Source: Palsa-883 sp035486355 | GTDB taxonomy: Bacteria; Pseudomonadota; Alphaproteobacteria; Acetobacterales; Acetobacteraceae | NCBI GenBank assembly: GCA_035486355.1 | Contig: DATHNE010000211.1 | Location: 29,482-93,481 of the forward strand | Reading direction: 5' to 3' | DNA: 64,000 bases | Notes under the pieces: model-generated | Databases searched by the model: none | Told to the model about the DNA's origin: nothing | Seen by the model: the letters and a program-made list of their open reading frames with translations, nothing else | Made by a program: the position numbers and the translations under genes | In this document: positions 62,523 through 64,000 of the stretch, in pieces | Layout: every line of letters begins with the position of its first letter | Numbering within the stretch: the first letter of the stretch is position 1

Positions 62523-63527
62523 ATGGACACACAGCTCGCCGCTCCGCCTGCCTCGGCCACGTATCGTGACGCCCCGGTCCTGCCAGCCCTGCGCGCCGCC
62601 CTGCGCGCCCGCCTGCCGGGCCTGGGCCTGCCCGCCGACCTGGCGCTGGCGCCGATCGACCATCTGCTCGATCACGCCGGCTCCGACCTGCGCTTCCTGC
62701 CCACGCCGGCGTGCTACTACGCCAACCACCAGACCAGCTACGAAAGCTTCCTGATCGCCTTCCTGCACCTGGCGATCACCGGCGTGCCCCTGCTCGCCGT
62801 CACCCATCCCGGCCTGTTCGACAACGACTACGGCGAGCACTGCATGCTGCTGGCCGAGCAGCTCCGCCGTCTGAACCACCCGGCCGCTGATGCCATCCAG
62901 GTCGTCGCCGTGCCGCACGAGCTGAAGCCCGCTCGCGACTTCCTGCTGAGCCTGCCTGAGCACCTGCAGGGGCGCTCGCTGCTGGTGCATATCGGCGCGT
63001 GGCGGGAGCTGTATGAGGGCCAGCCGGTGAACACGATGGCGAAGGACCTGATGGAGGTCACGCTGCGCCTGGCCCGGCCCATCGTACCGGTGCGGATCAG
63101 CGGCGGGCTACCGGCGCGGTCGCTGGGCTACAAGTTCCATCTGCCGTATCGCATGGCTCGGCTGGCGATCCGCATGGCACCGCCGATCACGCCCGAGGCG
63201 CTGGCGGGGCTGGACCCGCTGGGCCAGCGGCGCCGCGTGCTGGCCGCGATCAACGACATGGCGCCACCGGCCGGCACCTATGTTGGGCGGCCGAACCAGG
63301 GGCTGTTGAAACGTTGCCTGCGCCGGCATGTGCAGACCGGGTCCTCGGCGTTGAAATGCTTTCTGATGGAGGCGGTGGAGACGATGGCGGACCCGTCGCC
63401 GGAGACCGAGCTGCTGCGCGAGTTCATCCGCTACGGTGTGCTGCCGAGTGAGGGCGTGGCGGACCCGGAATGGTTCGCAAGGCAGGCGATGTGGGTCAGT
63501 GACGGGAGGGGGTTGAAGACGGTCTGA
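62523..63527 (+). CDS. glycerolipid acyltransferase-like protein with an HX4E motif
   Basis: A 334-residue protein resembling the PlsC/glycerol-3-phosphate acyltransferase fold. The block ACYYANHQTSYESFLIAFLH (about 63-82) stands where acyltransferases have NHX4D; here the acidic residue is Glu. A later segment, GRSLLVHIGAWRELYEGQPV, may match the substrate-binding block (FPEGTR in classic members), though it is poorly conserved. No clear membrane helix pair is present. It could acylate a lipid or a secondary metabolite, or be a diverged non-catalytic member. No ribosome site is obvious at the ATG. Confidence 0.55.
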   Translation: MDTQLAAPPASATYRDAPVLPALRAALRARLPGLGLPADLALAPIDHLLDHAGSDLRFLPTPACYYANHQTSYESFLIAFLHLAITGVPLLAVTHPGLFDNDYGEHCMLLAEQLRRLNHPAADAIQVVAVPHELKPARDFLLSLPEHLQGRSLLVHIGAWRELYEGQPVNTMAKDLMEVTLRLARPIVPVRISGGLPARSLGYKFHLPYRMARLAIRMAPPITPEALAGLDPLGQRRRVLAAINDMAPPAGTYVGRPNQGLLKRCLRRHVQTGSSALKCFLMEAVETMADPSPETELLREFIRYGVLPSEGVADPEWFARQAMWVSDGRGLKTV

Positions 63528-63740
63528 CCTTCGCGCCCACCGTTATGGCTCGCGAAGGCGGGCTGTCCACGACTTGCCTTCGTGAAGCGGGCCAACCATG
63601 GGCCAGATTCGTCAGCATCGGCGAGCCTACAGGCGGCCCGCGTGTTTGACATATTGGAATCTCTTGTATCGTTCGTGTTTAGGAATAGATATACGAAGGG
63701 TGATAGGCCTACGGCAATTAACTCACCATTCCGTGCTGCG

Positions 63741-64000
63741 ATGACCGTGATTGGGAGGCGGCCGGCGATTGCACCCTCCGACCGACGCATGCGTGCAGAT
63801 GTGAATCGCCACGTTGATCTTTCTACTTGCAATTTGAATGGCAGCATCTTGAATGGAGCAAATTTGAGCGGAGCCGACCCGAATAATACTAATCGTAATT
63901 GCACCGATATGATTGGCGTAGATCTGTCAGATGCGAAAATGAAAGATCCGGTATGACACAAGCCAACCTGGAAGGGACTACGATCAGCCAAGATCAATTG
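63741..64000 (+). pseudogene. pentapeptide-repeat protein with an apparent frameshift, 3' end outside the window
   Basis: From about 63810 the frame encodes nine five-residue repeats of the A(D/N)LxX type, including VDLST, CNLNG, SILNG, ANLSG and VDLSD. It stops at a TGA at 63954. Directly overlapping it (ATGA), the next frame continues with QANLEGTTISQDQL to the window edge, the usual pentapeptide ending. Either one base was lost or gained near 63950, or two coupled genes exist. The start is uncertain (ATG at 63741, or a GTG at 63582). Pentapeptide proteins form a square beta-helix; functions vary. The DNA here is visibly richer in A and T than the rest. Confidence 0.6.

Noticed and set aside
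63431..63997. Minus-strand 188-codon frame at the right edge
   Set aside because: It is antisense to the pentapeptide repeats and the acyltransferase 3' end; the repeats are clearly coding on the plus strand.

Overview
The window is high-G+C DNA from an alphaproteobacterium. The most likely home is the order Rhodospirillales, family Acetobacteraceae. The grounds are the mutS-glnD pair, the zapA / 6S RNA / 5-formyltetrahydrofolate cyclo-ligase / ymdB-type run, the lptG-lptD-surA order, and the palindromic intergenic elements. This placement is inference; there is no rRNA in the window. No CRISPR array, rRNA, tRNA, complete insertion sequence or prophage was found.

Layout. 1-11 kb is a catabolic stretch: an edge-truncated aldose 1-epimerase, an L-2-hydroxyglutarate oxidase-type flavoprotein, a gamma-glutamyltransferase with an alpha/beta hydrolase, an Asp/Glu-racemase-fold protein with no cysteine, an aromatic-ring type flavin monooxygenase, formimidoylglutamate deiminase (hutF) and an orphan oligopeptide-type binding protein. 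11-15.5 kb is a molybdenum/iron-sulfur/membrane-anchor operon that fits cytoplasmic sulfite dehydrogenase SoeABC. 15.7-20 kb holds a 2-hydroxyacid dehydrogenase, a BadH-like dehydrogenase with a hot-dog protein, a crotonase-family protein and cysK. 20-20.8 kb is a decayed hemN joined to an oxygenase remnant, still headed by an FNR-type box. 20.9-27.5 kb is mostly housekeeping: thiE-fba, zapA, 6S RNA, fcl, ymdB-like, a diguanylate cyclase and yebC. 27.5-32.7 kb separates yebC from ruvC and holds a PP2C-kinase fusion, a secreted protein, a sigma-54-driven ammonium transporter and a broken TPR-glycosyltransferase. 32.8-35.2 kb has ruvC and lactate permease behind a perfect FNR-type box.

The most unusual item is at 35.2-36.8 kb, minus strand. 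A two-gene operon ends in a UGSC-family gene whose in-frame TGA lies exactly at the U of the U-G-S-C motif. It is followed 12 nt later by a perfect 6-bp hairpin resembling the E. coli fdhF SECIS, so it reads as a 178-residue selenoprotein that ordinary gene calling splits in two. Its partner ends in a C-x-x-C tail, which suggests a selenium/thiol redox pair of unknown substrate.

37-42.5 kb is mutS and glnD. 42.5-45 kb is a graveyard of fragments (sigma-factor-like, DUF1376-like, another unknown). 45-49.8 kb is the outer-membrane biogenesis operon lptG-lptD-surA. 49.9-57.3 kb is metabolic: an FAD-linked dehydrogenase, a DapA-like protein lacking its Schiff-base lysine with an MFS permease, an MBL hydrolase, an SDR and tsaC/sua5. 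57.4-59.4 kb is pepA-holC, normally the divergent neighbour of lptFG. 59.5-63.5 kb holds an FAD amine oxidase, a rhodanese divergent from a second cysteine-synthase-like gene, and an acyltransferase-like protein. The last 350 bases are AT-richer and carry a frameshifted pentapeptide-repeat gene.

Common threads are nitrogen control (sigma-54 promoter before amt, glnD), oxygen control (two FNR-type boxes), and sulfur/selenium redox chemistry (soeABC, two cysK-type genes, rhodanese, UGSC selenoprotein). Several enzymes have lost the catalytic residue that defines their superfamily.
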